Positions 18,721 to 26,879 of a DNA stretch of 64,000 nt are shown here, piece by piece. The DNA comes from Gordonia alkanivorans NBRC 16433. Its GTDB lineage: Bacteria > Actinomycetota > Actinomycetes > Mycobacteriales > Mycobacteriaceae. Position numbers and translations under genes: made by a program. Position 1 is the first letter of the stretch. The number at the start of each line of letters is the position of its first letter. The stretch spans positions 1 to 64,000 of the forward strand of contig NZ_BACI01000002.1 of the NCBI RefSeq assembly GCF_000225505.1, in the 5' to 3' direction. The notes beneath the pieces are model-generated. The model was not told the origin of the DNA, searched no databases, and was given only the letters and a program-made list of their open reading frames with translations.

Positions 18721-18757
18721 TGACCGCCGCCGGAAGGCTCTTCGCCGGCGGCGGTCA
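18721..18757. terminator. bidirectional hairpin terminator
   Basis: A perfect 13-bp inverted repeat, TGACCGCCGCCGG and its complement, separated by 11 bases. It lies between the convergent ends of the flavoprotein gene (18656) and the hydratase gene (18776). No long U-run follows, which is common in high-GC actinobacteria. Confidence 0.65.
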
Positions 18758-18775
18758 CCTGATGTCGTCAGGCTC

Positions 18776-19633
18776 TCACTTCACGCCTGCGAGGCCGCCG
18801 GTGAGCACCTCCTTGTCGTGGCGTCCTCGCATCCGGAAGCCGACAGAGCTCGCGTCGGGACGCCACAGGTCGACGGTGAGCGTGTCGCCGGGCCAGACCG
18901 GTCCGGCGAACCGTGCCGACATCGACGTCAGGGTTGCGTCGGGCCCGGCCACGTCCAGAACCGCGCGGCCGGCGAAGCCAAAGGTGCACAGGCCGTGCAA
19001 GATCGGCTGGTCCATGCCGGCGCGGGCCGCGAACGCCGGATCCGAGTGCAATGGGTTGTAGTCGCCGGAGAGTCGATAGATCAGCGCCTGATCAGGTCGC
19101 GTCTCGTAGGTGAGCGTGGTGATGAGGTCGGGATCGGTGGGGGCCTCGGTGGTCGCCGAGTTCGACCCGGCGAGACCGCGTTCGCCGCCCCAGCCTCCGA
19201 CGTCGCGAATGAACAGACCGGCTGAGCTGCGCCACAGCGCACGGCCGTCGGTGCCGGTTCCGGTGGTCTGGGCGACAATGAGTGCCGCTTTGCCCTTGTC
19301 CCACATCTCGGTGATCTCGGTGACGGCCTGCGCTTCGCCTTCGACGGGGATCTCGTCGAGGATCTCCACTCGCTGTTCGGCGTGCAGCAGTTTCGTCCAG
19401 TCGAACCGACCGGCCTTCTTGAGCACGCTGAAGTCGACTCCGAGGGTCACCGGCATGGTCGGCACCATCTGCTGCTCGACACCCTTGGTGTTGTTGGTGG
19501 TGAACTGCAGGTCGTCGGTACCGGCGCCCACACCCAGCGCGTACAGCATGCAATCGCGCGAGGTCCACCGGACGGTTCTGGGCTCGCTCGTGGCTCCCAG
19601 CGCGTTCGGATCGAAGGGTTGCGACTGCGACAT
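18776..19633 (-). CDS. MaoC-type (R)-specific 2-enoyl-CoA hydratase, double hot dog
   Basis: A 285-residue hydratase resembling the hydratase-2 domain of peroxisomal multifunctional enzyme 2. The first hot dog domain (about 1-150) is degenerate, and the second holds the catalytic signature SGDYNPLHSDPAFA with D and H five apart, followed by QPILHGL. It adds water to trans-2-enoyl-CoA to give (R)-3-hydroxyacyl-CoA, matching the SDR at 32388 that would oxidise it. ATG 19633 has AGGAG upstream; the frame continues upstream only as shadow. It is divergent from the DUF35-thiolase operon and shares operator site B. Confidence 0.9.
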   Translation of the reverse strand: MSQSQPFDPNALGATSEPRTVRWTSRDCMLYALGVGAGTDDLQFTTNNTKGVEQQMVPTMPVTLGVDFSVLKKAGRFDWTKLLHAEQRVEILDEIPVEGEAQAVTEITEMWDKGKAALIVAQTTGTGTDGRALWRSSAGLFIRDVGGWGGERGLAGSNSATTEAPTDPDLITTLTYETRPDQALIYRLSGDYNPLHSDPAFAARAGMDQPILHGLCTFGFAGRAVLDVAGPDATLTSMSARFAGPVWPGDTLTVDLWRPDASSVGFRMRGRHDKEVLTGGLAGVK

Positions 19634-19677
19634 GGCGTCTCCTGATTCGCGGTTGTGGTCGAGATGGTCGTGTAGTA

Positions 19678-19699
19678 AATACTCTAGTACTATACAGTT
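19678..19699. promoter_or_regulatory. cluster operator site B (22-bp imperfect palindrome)
   Basis: This site starts AATACTCTAGTA, the same 12 bases as the site at 26821, and matches it at about 17 of 22 positions overall. It lies between the divergent hydratase (19633) and DUF35 (19750) genes and could repress both. Confidence 0.65.
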
Positions 19700-19749
19700 T
19701 AGTCGGCCAGGTTTTCCTGACCTGGCATCCATCCCTCGAAAGGCGCGAG

Positions 19750-20142
19750 ATGACGCAGACGATTCCGGCGGTCGACTACCTGGTGCTGGGAGACCAACCG
19801 CATCTGGTCGCGAACGCATGTGTGCAGTGCGGAGCCCTCTACTTCGACCGTCGCAACGCGTGCGCCAAGTGCTTTGCCACGGACTTCGAGTCCCGGCCGC
19901 TCGCCACCGAAGGCGTCCTTCGCGCGTACACGATCGTCCAGCGCGGTGCGAAGAACGGTCCGTTCACCTCTGCGGTGGTCGAGCTGACCGGCGGGGGTGT
20001 CGTCAAGGCGAATCTGCTGGGCGTCACCGAGGCCGACGGCATCCGGCCGGAGATGAAGGTCCGGTTGGCGACTTTCGAGGCAGGTACCGATGACGACGGA
20101 ACCGTCGCCGTCGCTTTCGGATTTGAACCGATCGGAGCATGA
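19750..20142 (+). CDS. DUF35 zinc-ribbon/OB-fold acyl-CoA partner protein
   Basis: A 130-residue protein. The N-terminal rubredoxin-like zinc ribbon shows C-x2-C at CVQC and again at CAKC, followed by an OB fold (about 50-125). Such DUF35 proteins bind thiolase-like partners and hold acyl-CoA substrates; the ChsH2-Ltp2 aldolase of cholesterol side-chain degradation is a known case. The stop overlaps or abuts the start of the thiolase gene, supporting a complex between the two. ATG 19750 is preceded by AAAGGCG. It is the first gene of a seven-gene rightward operon. Confidence 0.9.
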   Translation: MTQTIPAVDYLVLGDQPHLVANACVQCGALYFDRRNACAKCFATDFESRPLATEGVLRAYTIVQRGAKNGPFTSAVVELTGGGVVKANLLGVTEADGIRPEMKVRLATFEAGTDDDGTVAVAFGFEPIGA

Positions 20143-20144
20143 GC

Positions 20145-21347
20145 ATGAGTGACAACGTCTGGATCATCGGCACGTCGATGACGAAGTTCGGTCGATTCGC
20201 CGACCAGGATCTGCTCGACCTGGCGGCCACCGCGTCGCTCGACGCGCTGGCTGACTCCGGTCAGACCATGGCCGACATGGGAATGCTGGCCCTGGGCAAC
20301 GTCTACGAGGCGAACTCCCACAACGGCCAGCGTCTGCAGAAGCAGATCGGTCAGACCGGCATCCCCGTCTACAACGTCGTCAACGCGTGTGCCACCGGGG
20401 CGACCGCGGTCCGCGTGGCGATGATGGGCATCAAGGCCGGCGAGTGCGACATGGCGCTGGCCGTCGGTGTCGAGAAGATGGGCAAGATGGGCATGCTCGG
20501 CGGTGCTGCCCGCAAGGCGGGGGAGAAGAAGATCTTCACTCCCAAGGGCCGCTACGGAGCAGTGGTGAAGACCGAGGGCCTCCTCGGTACCGGTCTGATG
20601 CCGGGTGTCTTCGCGCAGGCGGGCACCGAGTACGCGCTCGCCCACGGCGTCACCGCCGAACAGTTCGCGAAGGTCGCGGTGAAGAACCACCTCCACTCGA
20701 CCCTGAACCCGTTGGCGCAGTACCGAAAAGAGTTCACCCTCGACGAAGTCATGGGCGCCGAGGTCATCAGCCATCCCAACACGCTGCCGATGTGTTGCCC
20801 GACCGGTGACGGTGCCGCTGCGGTCGTGTTGGTCTCCGATGCCAAGCTCAAGACCCTCGACCCCGACGTCCGACGCCGCGCGGTCAAGATCAGTGCCTCC
20901 GTGATGACCTCGGATCCGTGGGTCGACGGCGGCCAGGTGCAGCCCGACGTCAACACCCTGACCAGGCTCGCGGCCGACCAGGCCTACGAGATCGCCGGCA
21001 TCGGCCCCGATGATCTCGATCTCGTCGAGCTACACGACTGCTTCGCCACCGCAGAGCTGATCCACTACGACAACCTCCGACTGTGTGAACCGGGTGGCGC
21101 GGGCGACTTCATCGACTCCGGCGCCCCGATGCGGGATGGCCGGATACCGGTGAACGTGTCCGGCGGTCTGTTGTCCAAGGGGCACCCCATCGGGGCCACC
21201 GGCATCGCGAATCTGTACGAGGTCGCAACCCATCTGCGCGGTGAGGCCGGCGACCGCCAGATCGAGGGCGCCAAGGTCGGCCTGACCCACGTCATCGGCC
21301 TGGCATCGGCATGCGCCATCCACGTGCTGGAAGCCCCGGCGGCATGA
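20145..21347 (+). CDS. SCPx-type thiolase
   Basis: A 400-residue thiolase of the sterol-carrier-protein-x/lipid-transfer class. The nucleophilic Cys is retained in VVNACATGATA (about residue 84), unlike Ltp2-type aldolases that lose it; the ELHDCFATAEL and [12 protein letters not shown] segments supply the remaining active-site residues. It should cleave a 3-ketoacyl-CoA, and SCPx enzymes favour 2-methyl-branched substrates. ATG 20145 has GGAG 7 bases upstream, whereas ATG 20139 is too close to it. It is coupled to the DUF35 gene. Confidence 0.9.
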   Translation: MSDNVWIIGTSMTKFGRFADQDLLDLAATASLDALADSGQTMADMGMLALGNVYEANSHNGQRLQKQIGQTGIPVYNVVNACATGATAVRVAMMGIKAGECDMALAVGVEKMGKMGMLGGAARKAGEKKIFTPKGRYGAVVKTEGLLGTGLMPGVFAQAGTEYALAHGVTAEQFAKVAVKNHLHSTLNPLAQYRKEFTLDEVMGAEVISHPNTLPMCCPTGDGAAAVVLVSDAKLKTLDPDVRRRAVKISASVMTSDPWVDGGQVQPDVNTLTRLAADQAYEIAGIGPDDLDLVELHDCFATAELIHYDNLRLCEPGGAGDFIDSGAPMRDGRIPVNVSGGLLSKGHPIGATGIANLYEVATHLRGEAGDRQIEGAKVGLTHVIGLASACAIHVLEAPAA

Positions 21348-21387
21348 CTCCCGCGACCGTGACCGTCGAAGCCGAGAAGGAGCGCTG

Positions 21388-22533
21388 ATGTCCGGACCGC
21401 TCACCGGTGTACGGGTGCTCGAGATCGCCAGTGCGGCACCAGCTCCGTTCGCCTGCATGATGCTGGCCGACCTGGGTGCCGACGTGGTCACTGTGGACCG
21501 GCCGGCCAAACCCGGCCGCACCCCGCGGCGGCCCAACGATCCGCTGGTGCGGTCGCGCCGCTCAGTCGTCGCCGACCTCAAGAACCCGGCAGGTGTCGCG
21601 ACCGTGCGTCGCCTGGCCGCGAACGCCGATGTCCTGGTGGAGGGTTTCCGTCCGGGCGTGATGGAACGCCTGGGACTCGGGCCCGACGATCTCGCCGTCG
21701 TCAATCCCGGTCTGATCTTCGCCCGGATGACCGGTTACGGCCAGGAGGGCCCGCTGTCTGCTCGTGCCGGCCATGACATCAACTACATCGCGGTCGCCGG
21801 GGCGCTCGAGCCGATCGGGCGAGCCGGTGAACGGCCGCTGCCCCCGCTCAATCTCATCGGCGACTTCGGCGGTGGCGGAATGCTCTTGGCGGTCGGCATT
21901 CTCGCCGCACTCCACGAGCGGTCGACTTCCGGTCGGGGACAGGTGGTGGATGCGGCGATGGTCGACGGCGCGGCGTTGCTCACCTCGTTCGTCCACGGGG
22001 TGCGGGCGGACGGCCACTGGTCCGACGAGCGGGGTACCAATCTCCTCGACGGAGGTGCCCCGTTCTACGACACCTACCTGACCGCGGACGGCCGCTACAT
22101 GGCGGTCGGCGCCCTGGAGCGTCGCTTCTATCAGCAACTGCTCACGGGGCTGGATCTCGACGACGATCCGGGCTTGCCGGGCCAGATGGACCGCGACGGC
22201 TGGCCGGAGCTGCGCTCTCGGTTCGCTGCCGCATTCGCGACGCGCACCCGCCGGGAATGGACCGAGATCTTCGCCGACCTCGACGCCTGCGTGTCTCCGG
22301 TACTCGCGCCGGGAGAGGCGCCCGACGGTGAACATGCCGTTGCACGAACGGGATTCATCGATGTCGGCGGGGTTCGCCAACCTGCCCCGGCACCGCGATT
22401 CTCGCGGACGCCTGCCGCGACACCGTCCGCGCCCCGCCTGCCCGGCGAGGACACCGAACAAGTGTTGGCGGACTGGGATGCCGGGGGTCTCGCCGGGGGA
22501 ATCCTCACCGAGAACGAGGTTGCTGCACCATGA
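21388..22533 (+). CDS. alpha-methylacyl-CoA racemase-like CoA-transferase family III protein
   Basis: A 381-residue family III protein. It carries the three residues used by mycobacterial alpha-methylacyl-CoA racemase: His in AGHDINY, Asp in IGDFGGGG and Glu in VGALERRFY. The fold start GPLTGVRVLEIASAAPAPFACMMLADLGADV is typical. The enzyme would epimerise (2R)-methylacyl-CoA to the (2S) form accepted by acyl-CoA dehydrogenases, a strong hint that the pathway handles methyl-branched chains. A CoA transferase activity is less likely because the Asp nucleophile context is that of racemases. It overlaps the next FadE gene by 4 bp. Confidence 0.87.
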   Translation: MSGPLTGVRVLEIASAAPAPFACMMLADLGADVVTVDRPAKPGRTPRRPNDPLVRSRRSVVADLKNPAGVATVRRLAANADVLVEGFRPGVMERLGLGPDDLAVVNPGLIFARMTGYGQEGPLSARAGHDINYIAVAGALEPIGRAGERPLPPLNLIGDFGGGGMLLAVGILAALHERSTSGRGQVVDAAMVDGAALLTSFVHGVRADGHWSDERGTNLLDGGAPFYDTYLTADGRYMAVGALERRFYQQLLTGLDLDDDPGLPGQMDRDGWPELRSRFAAAFATRTRREWTEIFADLDACVSPVLAPGEAPDGEHAVARTGFIDVGGVRQPAPAPRFSRTPAATPSAPRLPGEDTEQVLADWDAGGLAGGILTENEVAAP

Positions 22534-23705
22534 CCACCGCAGAGTTGCTGACGGTCCCGAACACCGTCGACGAGGCCCGTACCGGCTTCCGTTCCTGGCT
22601 CGACGACAACCGGGAATCCCTGGCGGAGTTCCGCGAAACCGGCGGCGAGCTCACCGAGGTCTTCGAACGGCTCGGCCGACTGCAGCGGATGCTGTACGAC
22701 GCGGGCTGGATCCGCCTGGGCTGGCTTGAGTCGGCCGGTGGTCTCGGTGGCCGGCCGATCCTGCGCGCCATCATCAGCGAGGAGCTCGCAGCCGCGGGCT
22801 ACCCGCCGCCGTTCTCCTTCGCCACCCAGGAGGTGCTCGGACCCGCCGTCGCCGAGTTCGCATCCACCGAGCTGGCGGCGACGGTCCTCCCGCGATTGCT
22901 GCGCGGAGAAGAGACGTGGTGCCAGGGCTTCTCGGAGCCCGGAGCGGGAAGCGACCTCGCGTCGTTACGCCTCAAGGCCGTCCGGGCCGATGGCGGCTGG
23001 CGGGTGTCGGGCGAGAAGATCTGGACGAGCTGGGCACAGCTCGCCGACCGCTGTCTGCTGTTGGCACGGACCGGCTCCCTGGACTCGGGCCACCGGGGCA
23101 TCTCGGCGTTCCTGCTGGACATGGACACGCCGGGAATCACGGTGAGCCAGTTGCGGAGTATGAACGGTGACGACGAGTTCTGTTCACTGTTCTTCGACAA
23201 CGTCTTCATCCCCGACGAGCGGGTGCTCGGGAAGGTCGACTGCGGCTGGGCCGTCGCCATGCACGTGCTCGCCGGCGAGCGGGGTGCCGCGGCCTGGCAG
23301 CGCCAGATCTGGTTACGCTCCCGACTCGACGCCCTCGCCACCGATCCGTCGGCGAACGTCGACGACGCCGTTCTCGGCGAATCGCTGGAACTGCTCGCCG
23401 CACTGAGACTCCTGTCGCGACGCACCGTGCGCCGGCTGTCGGCCGGCGAACCGGTGGGATCTACGACGTCGCTGGACAAGCTGGCCATGTCGACGGCCGA
23501 GAAATACCTCTTCGACATCGCGCTGGCCGGAAAGACCGAGGACATCGTCTTCGGCGGTCCAGCGGGCGAGAGTCCGGACATCGAGGTCGATGGGGCCATC
23601 TGGCGCAACGACTATCTCTACAGCCGGGCGTCGTCGATCTACGGAGGCGCGGCCGAGATCCAGCGCAACATCATTGCCGAACGCCTACTGGGCTTGCCCC
23701 GTTGA
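22530..23705 (+). CDS. acyl-CoA dehydrogenase (FadE), first of a pair
   Basis: A 391-residue FAD-dependent dehydrogenase with full length. The middle domain shows QGFSEPGAGSDLASL and KIWTSWAQ, and the C-terminus shows SIYGGAAEIQRNIIAERLLGLPR. It would oxidise an acyl-CoA to the 2-enoyl-CoA. The next gene encodes a second, shorter FadE; in actinobacterial sterol degradation such adjacent FadE genes form alpha2beta2 heterotetramers, and I infer the same here. The ATG overlaps the racemase stop (ATGA). Confidence 0.92.
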   Translation: MTTAELLTVPNTVDEARTGFRSWLDDNRESLAEFRETGGELTEVFERLGRLQRMLYDAGWIRLGWLESAGGLGGRPILRAIISEELAAAGYPPPFSFATQEVLGPAVAEFASTELAATVLPRLLRGEETWCQGFSEPGAGSDLASLRLKAVRADGGWRVSGEKIWTSWAQLADRCLLLARTGSLDSGHRGISAFLLDMDTPGITVSQLRSMNGDDEFCSLFFDNVFIPDERVLGKVDCGWAVAMHVLAGERGAAAWQRQIWLRSRLDALATDPSANVDDAVLGESLELLAALRLLSRRTVRRLSAGEPVGSTTSLDKLAMSTAEKYLFDIALAGKTEDIVFGGPAGESPDIEVDGAIWRNDYLYSRASSIYGGAAEIQRNIIAERLLGLPR

Positions 23706-23718
23706 GGTTGGAGATTCC

Positions 23719-24672
23719 ATGGACGACGACGACATCAGCCAGATCCGAGAAGCGCTGCTGCAGACGGTCGATGCCGACCCCGCCGCAGCACGCGAAGCGG
23801 TCACCGAGTTCGGCTGGGACGAACTGCTCGCCGATCAGGAGGACATCGCGGTAGCTACCTTGCTACCGATCTGGGGCCGGTCGCTGGCCCACGGAAGTCT
23901 GCTGACCCCGGTGATGCTCTGTGCCGGAGGTGTCGACTCCCCGACCACGACCCGGATCGTGCTGCCGCGCATCAGCTCGTCCGTCGTGCCGGGCCGATAC
24001 GACGGTGAACGTGTCGTGGTGGATGGTGTGCTCTCCGCCGGAGACGGGCCCATCCTGGTGCCTGCGGCGTCCGACGGCGACATCGTGTTCGCGGTGTGCG
24101 AGACACCAGAGCTGCCGACGGGCGATCCCCTCGACCCGACCGCCGGCTGGACCCGCCTCACCGGGACATTCACTGTGACCGAGCAACTTTCGCCGAGTGG
24201 GCACACCCCATCGCAGGCGTGGCCGCTCATGGTGGCGGCGGGCCGGCGTGCCCTGACCTACGAGCTGCTCGGAGCAAGCCGCGCGATGCTCGACATGACG
24301 GTGGAACACGTCACGTCGCGGCAGCAGTTCGGTCAGGCGCTCGGTTCCTTCCAAGCGGTCAAACACCAACTCGCCGACGTGCACCTCTGGATCGAGGTCG
24401 CACAACTGGCCGCCGACGCGGCGTGGGAAGACCGCGGCGAGGCGTCGGCGGCACTGGCCAAGGCGGCCGGCACGCGTGCCTCCGCCACCGCACGCAAGGT
24501 CTGTCAGCAGCTCCTCGGCGGCATGGGTTTCACATGGGAACACGATTTCCATCGCTACCTGCGTCGAGCTCTCACGCTCGAACCGCTCCTCGGTGGAAGT
24601 GTCGATCTGCACCGTGAACTCGGTGCCGCCCTCCGCGTCGGCTCGGTCAGTCCCGCGCTGGCGCCCCTGTGA
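23719..24672 (+). CDS. acyl-CoA dehydrogenase-like protein (FadE), second of a pair
   Basis: A 317-residue protein, shorter than the usual 380-400. The N-terminal helical domain is reduced, while the C-terminal domain is normal, with RQQFGQALGSFQAVKHQLAD and QQLLGGMGFTWEHDFHRYLRRA. Subunits of this kind partner a full-length FadE and often contribute FAD contacts rather than the catalytic base. ATG 23719 follows TTGGAGA, and the gene begins 13 bases after the upstream FadE stop. It is probably the beta partner of the protein encoded at 22530. Confidence 0.9.
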   Translation: MDDDDISQIREALLQTVDADPAAAREAVTEFGWDELLADQEDIAVATLLPIWGRSLAHGSLLTPVMLCAGGVDSPTTTRIVLPRISSSVVPGRYDGERVVVDGVLSAGDGPILVPAASDGDIVFAVCETPELPTGDPLDPTAGWTRLTGTFTVTEQLSPSGHTPSQAWPLMVAAGRRALTYELLGASRAMLDMTVEHVTSRQQFGQALGSFQAVKHQLADVHLWIEVAQLAADAAWEDRGEASAALAKAAGTRASATARKVCQQLLGGMGFTWEHDFHRYLRRALTLEPLLGGSVDLHRELGAALRVGSVSPALAPL

Positions 24673-24739
24673 CCCCTGATCCCCGAAAACTGAAAGCTGG
24701 CAACACGATTGCCGGCTTCCCCGATTGTGAGGAGAACCC

Positions 24740-25957
24740 ATGACCGAAGCATGGATCATCGATGGCGTCCGCACGCCGCGCGGTAAGGGCAAGCCGTCGG
24801 GCGCGTTGCACGGCGTGCACCCCCAGGAGCTCCTCGGCGGGCTGCTCCGCGCACTGACCGACCGAGGACTGAACGCCGATGACGTCGCCGACGTCATCAT
24901 GGGCAACGGCGAACATGCCGGAGACCACGCCAACGACGTCGCACGCTCGGCGGTCCTCACCGCCGGTTGGCCGGTGAGTGTGCCGGGCGTGACGATCAAC
25001 CGGTTCTGCGGTGGTGGGCAGCAGGCGGTGATGGCTGCGGCCACCGGTGTGCTCGCCGGGTGGCAGAACGTTGCCGTCGCCGGCGGCGTCGAGTCCATGT
25101 CGCGGCACAGCTACGGTCAGCCGCTCGATGCGAACAACCCGGTTCTCCGCGAGCGCTACCCGCTCGTCCCGCAGGGGATCTCGGCGGACCTCATCGCCAC
25201 GCTCGAGGGATTCAGCCGCGCCGACGTCGACGCTTTCGCGGCGCGCAGCCAGGAACTCGCGGCGACCGCGATCAAGGAGAACCGCTTCGCTCGGAGTCTG
25301 GTGCCCGTGACCGATGCCGCCGGCACCGTGCTGCTCGACGCCGATGAGCATGTCCGTCCGGGCACGACCGCGGAGTCGCTGGCGTCGCTGCCGGCCTCGT
25401 TCGCGCGTTCGGGTGCGAAACCCCGCGACGACCGCAGCCGCTCCTTCGACGACATGTGCCGCGAGGTGTACCCGGAAGTCGGCGAGATCCAGCACGTCCA
25501 CCACGCCGGCAACTCCTCCGGAGTCGTCGACGGTGCTGCGGCAGTGGTGGTGGCCTCCGACGACTACGCCAAGGCACACGGCCTGACCCCGCGGGCCCGC
25601 ATCGTCACCGGTGCTGTCCTCGGAGCCGAGCCCGTCATCATGCTCACTGCTCCAGGACCGGCGTCGAAGCAGTGCCTCCGCCAGGCCGGGATGAGCGTGG
25701 GCGACATCGACCTGTGGGAGATCAACGAGGCGTTCGCCGCCGTTCCTCTCAAGGTCATCAGGGATCTGGCGATCGACCCCGACCGGGTCAATGTCAACGG
25801 TGGCGCCATCGCGCTGGGGCACCCGATCGGGGCCACCGGGGCGATGCTCCTCCAGACCGTCGTCGACGAGCTCGAACGACGCGACCTCACAACAGGTTTG
25901 GTGACGATGTGCACCGGCGGGGGCATGGCGACCGCGACCATCGTCGAACGAATCTGA
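24740..25957 (+). CDS. acetyl-CoA C-acyltransferase (thiolase, FadA-type)
   Basis: A 405-residue classical thiolase. The nucleophile lies in [12 protein letters not shown] (about residue 90), and the acid/base residues lie in [16 protein letters not shown] (His) and MCTGGGMA (Cys). It completes a beta-oxidation round by thiolysis. Presence of both this and the SCPx-type thiolase in one operon suggests at least two cleavage steps on chemically different ketoacyl-CoAs, one likely branched. ATG 24740 follows GAGGAG with a 67-base gap from the previous gene. Confidence 0.93.
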   Translation: MTEAWIIDGVRTPRGKGKPSGALHGVHPQELLGGLLRALTDRGLNADDVADVIMGNGEHAGDHANDVARSAVLTAGWPVSVPGVTINRFCGGGQQAVMAAATGVLAGWQNVAVAGGVESMSRHSYGQPLDANNPVLRERYPLVPQGISADLIATLEGFSRADVDAFAARSQELAATAIKENRFARSLVPVTDAAGTVLLDADEHVRPGTTAESLASLPASFARSGAKPRDDRSRSFDDMCREVYPEVGEIQHVHHAGNSSGVVDGAAAVVVASDDYAKAHGLTPRARIVTGAVLGAEPVIMLTAPGPASKQCLRQAGMSVGDIDLWEINEAFAAVPLKVIRDLAIDPDRVNVNGGAIALGHPIGATGAMLLQTVVDELERRDLTTGLVTMCTGGGMATATIVERI

Positions 25958-25986
25958 GACGTGCCATACCACCCGCGAGGAGAGTC

Positions 25987-26775
25987 ATGAGTTACCGGAC
26001 AGTCACCGTCGAGCGGCACGGACATGTCGCCGAGCTGCGTCTAGACCGACCCGACCGCCTCAACGCCTTCGACGACGAACTGGTCAACGAGTTGCCCGGT
26101 GTGCTGACCGACCTCGCCCGTGACACCGAGGTCCGCGCGGTGGCGTGGACCTCGACCGGACGGCATTTCTCCGCCGGCGGCGACATGGAGACGATTCTGG
26201 CCGGATACGCCGATCTGAACGTGCTGCTGCGCGGCGTCGACGACGGGCGACGGCTGTTCCGCGCCTTCGCGGACTTCCCGAAGCCGCTGGTGACGGCCGT
26301 GCAGGGCAGCAGCTTCGGGGTCGCGACCAGTCTGGTCTTCACCTCGGACGCCGTGGTCGTCGCGCCGAAGACGAAGCTGTCCGACCCACATGTCCACATG
26401 GGGCTGGTGGCCGGTGACGGGGGAGCGGTGACATGGCCGCTGAGTGCGGGCCTGGCCCGGGCGAAGCGGAAGCTGCTCTGGGGCGAGCCCCTCACGGGAC
26501 CGGAGGCGGTCGAGCTGGGCCTCGCCACCGACCTCGTCGAGTCCGACGAGCAGCTGCGTCCCCGGGCGTTGGAACTGGCCGGTCAGGTCGGGAGTCTGCC
26601 GCCGATCGCCACCCAGCTGACCAAGCGGGCGTTGAACAGGGTCCTGTCCCAGCAGACCGATCAGGTGCTGGACGCGGGCTTCTATCTCGAGGCGTTGTCG
26701 AACCGCAGCGATGACGTCGTCGAAGCGGTGAACTCCTTCAAGGAGAAGCGCCCCGGGAACTGGTCGGGAACCTGA
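25987..26775 (+). CDS. enoyl-CoA hydratase/isomerase-family protein lacking the usual Glu pair
   Basis: A 262-residue crotonase-fold protein. The CoA-binding and oxyanion segments are present ([30 protein letters not shown]). At the position of the first catalytic Glu of rat hydratase (P-E) there is P-H, and the second Glu position is basic. An Asp in VAGDGG could serve instead, as in other crotonase subfamilies. Hydration is therefore not assured, and isomerase, hydrolase or lyase chemistry is possible. ATG 25987 was chosen for its position 29 bases after the thiolase stop with GAGGAGAG upstream. It is the last gene of the DUF35 operon. Confidence 0.82.
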   Translation: MSYRTVTVERHGHVAELRLDRPDRLNAFDDELVNELPGVLTDLARDTEVRAVAWTSTGRHFSAGGDMETILAGYADLNVLLRGVDDGRRLFRAFADFPKPLVTAVQGSSFGVATSLVFTSDAVVVAPKTKLSDPHVHMGLVAGDGGAVTWPLSAGLARAKRKLLWGEPLTGPEAVELGLATDLVESDEQLRPRALELAGQVGSLPPIATQLTKRALNRVLSQQTDQVLDAGFYLEALSNRSDDVVEAVNSFKEKRPGNWSGT

Positions 26776-26820
26776 CTCCGGGCAGAAACGGGCGCGCCGA
26801 GCCCAATAGATCTAGTAATA

Positions 26821-26842
26821 AATACTCTAGTAATCTACTATT
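26821..26842. promoter_or_regulatory. cluster operator site C (22-bp imperfect palindrome)
   Basis: The site begins AATACTCTAG and ends CTACTATT, so the outer AATA/TATT arms and several inner positions are symmetric. It lies 38 bases upstream of the CoA ligase at 26880. It is the clearest copy of the element repeated at 17564, 19678 and 31055. Confidence 0.65.
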
Positions 26843-26879
26843 GAGTTAGCGCCGGAATGGTGCGGGAGAGTGAGGGAGC

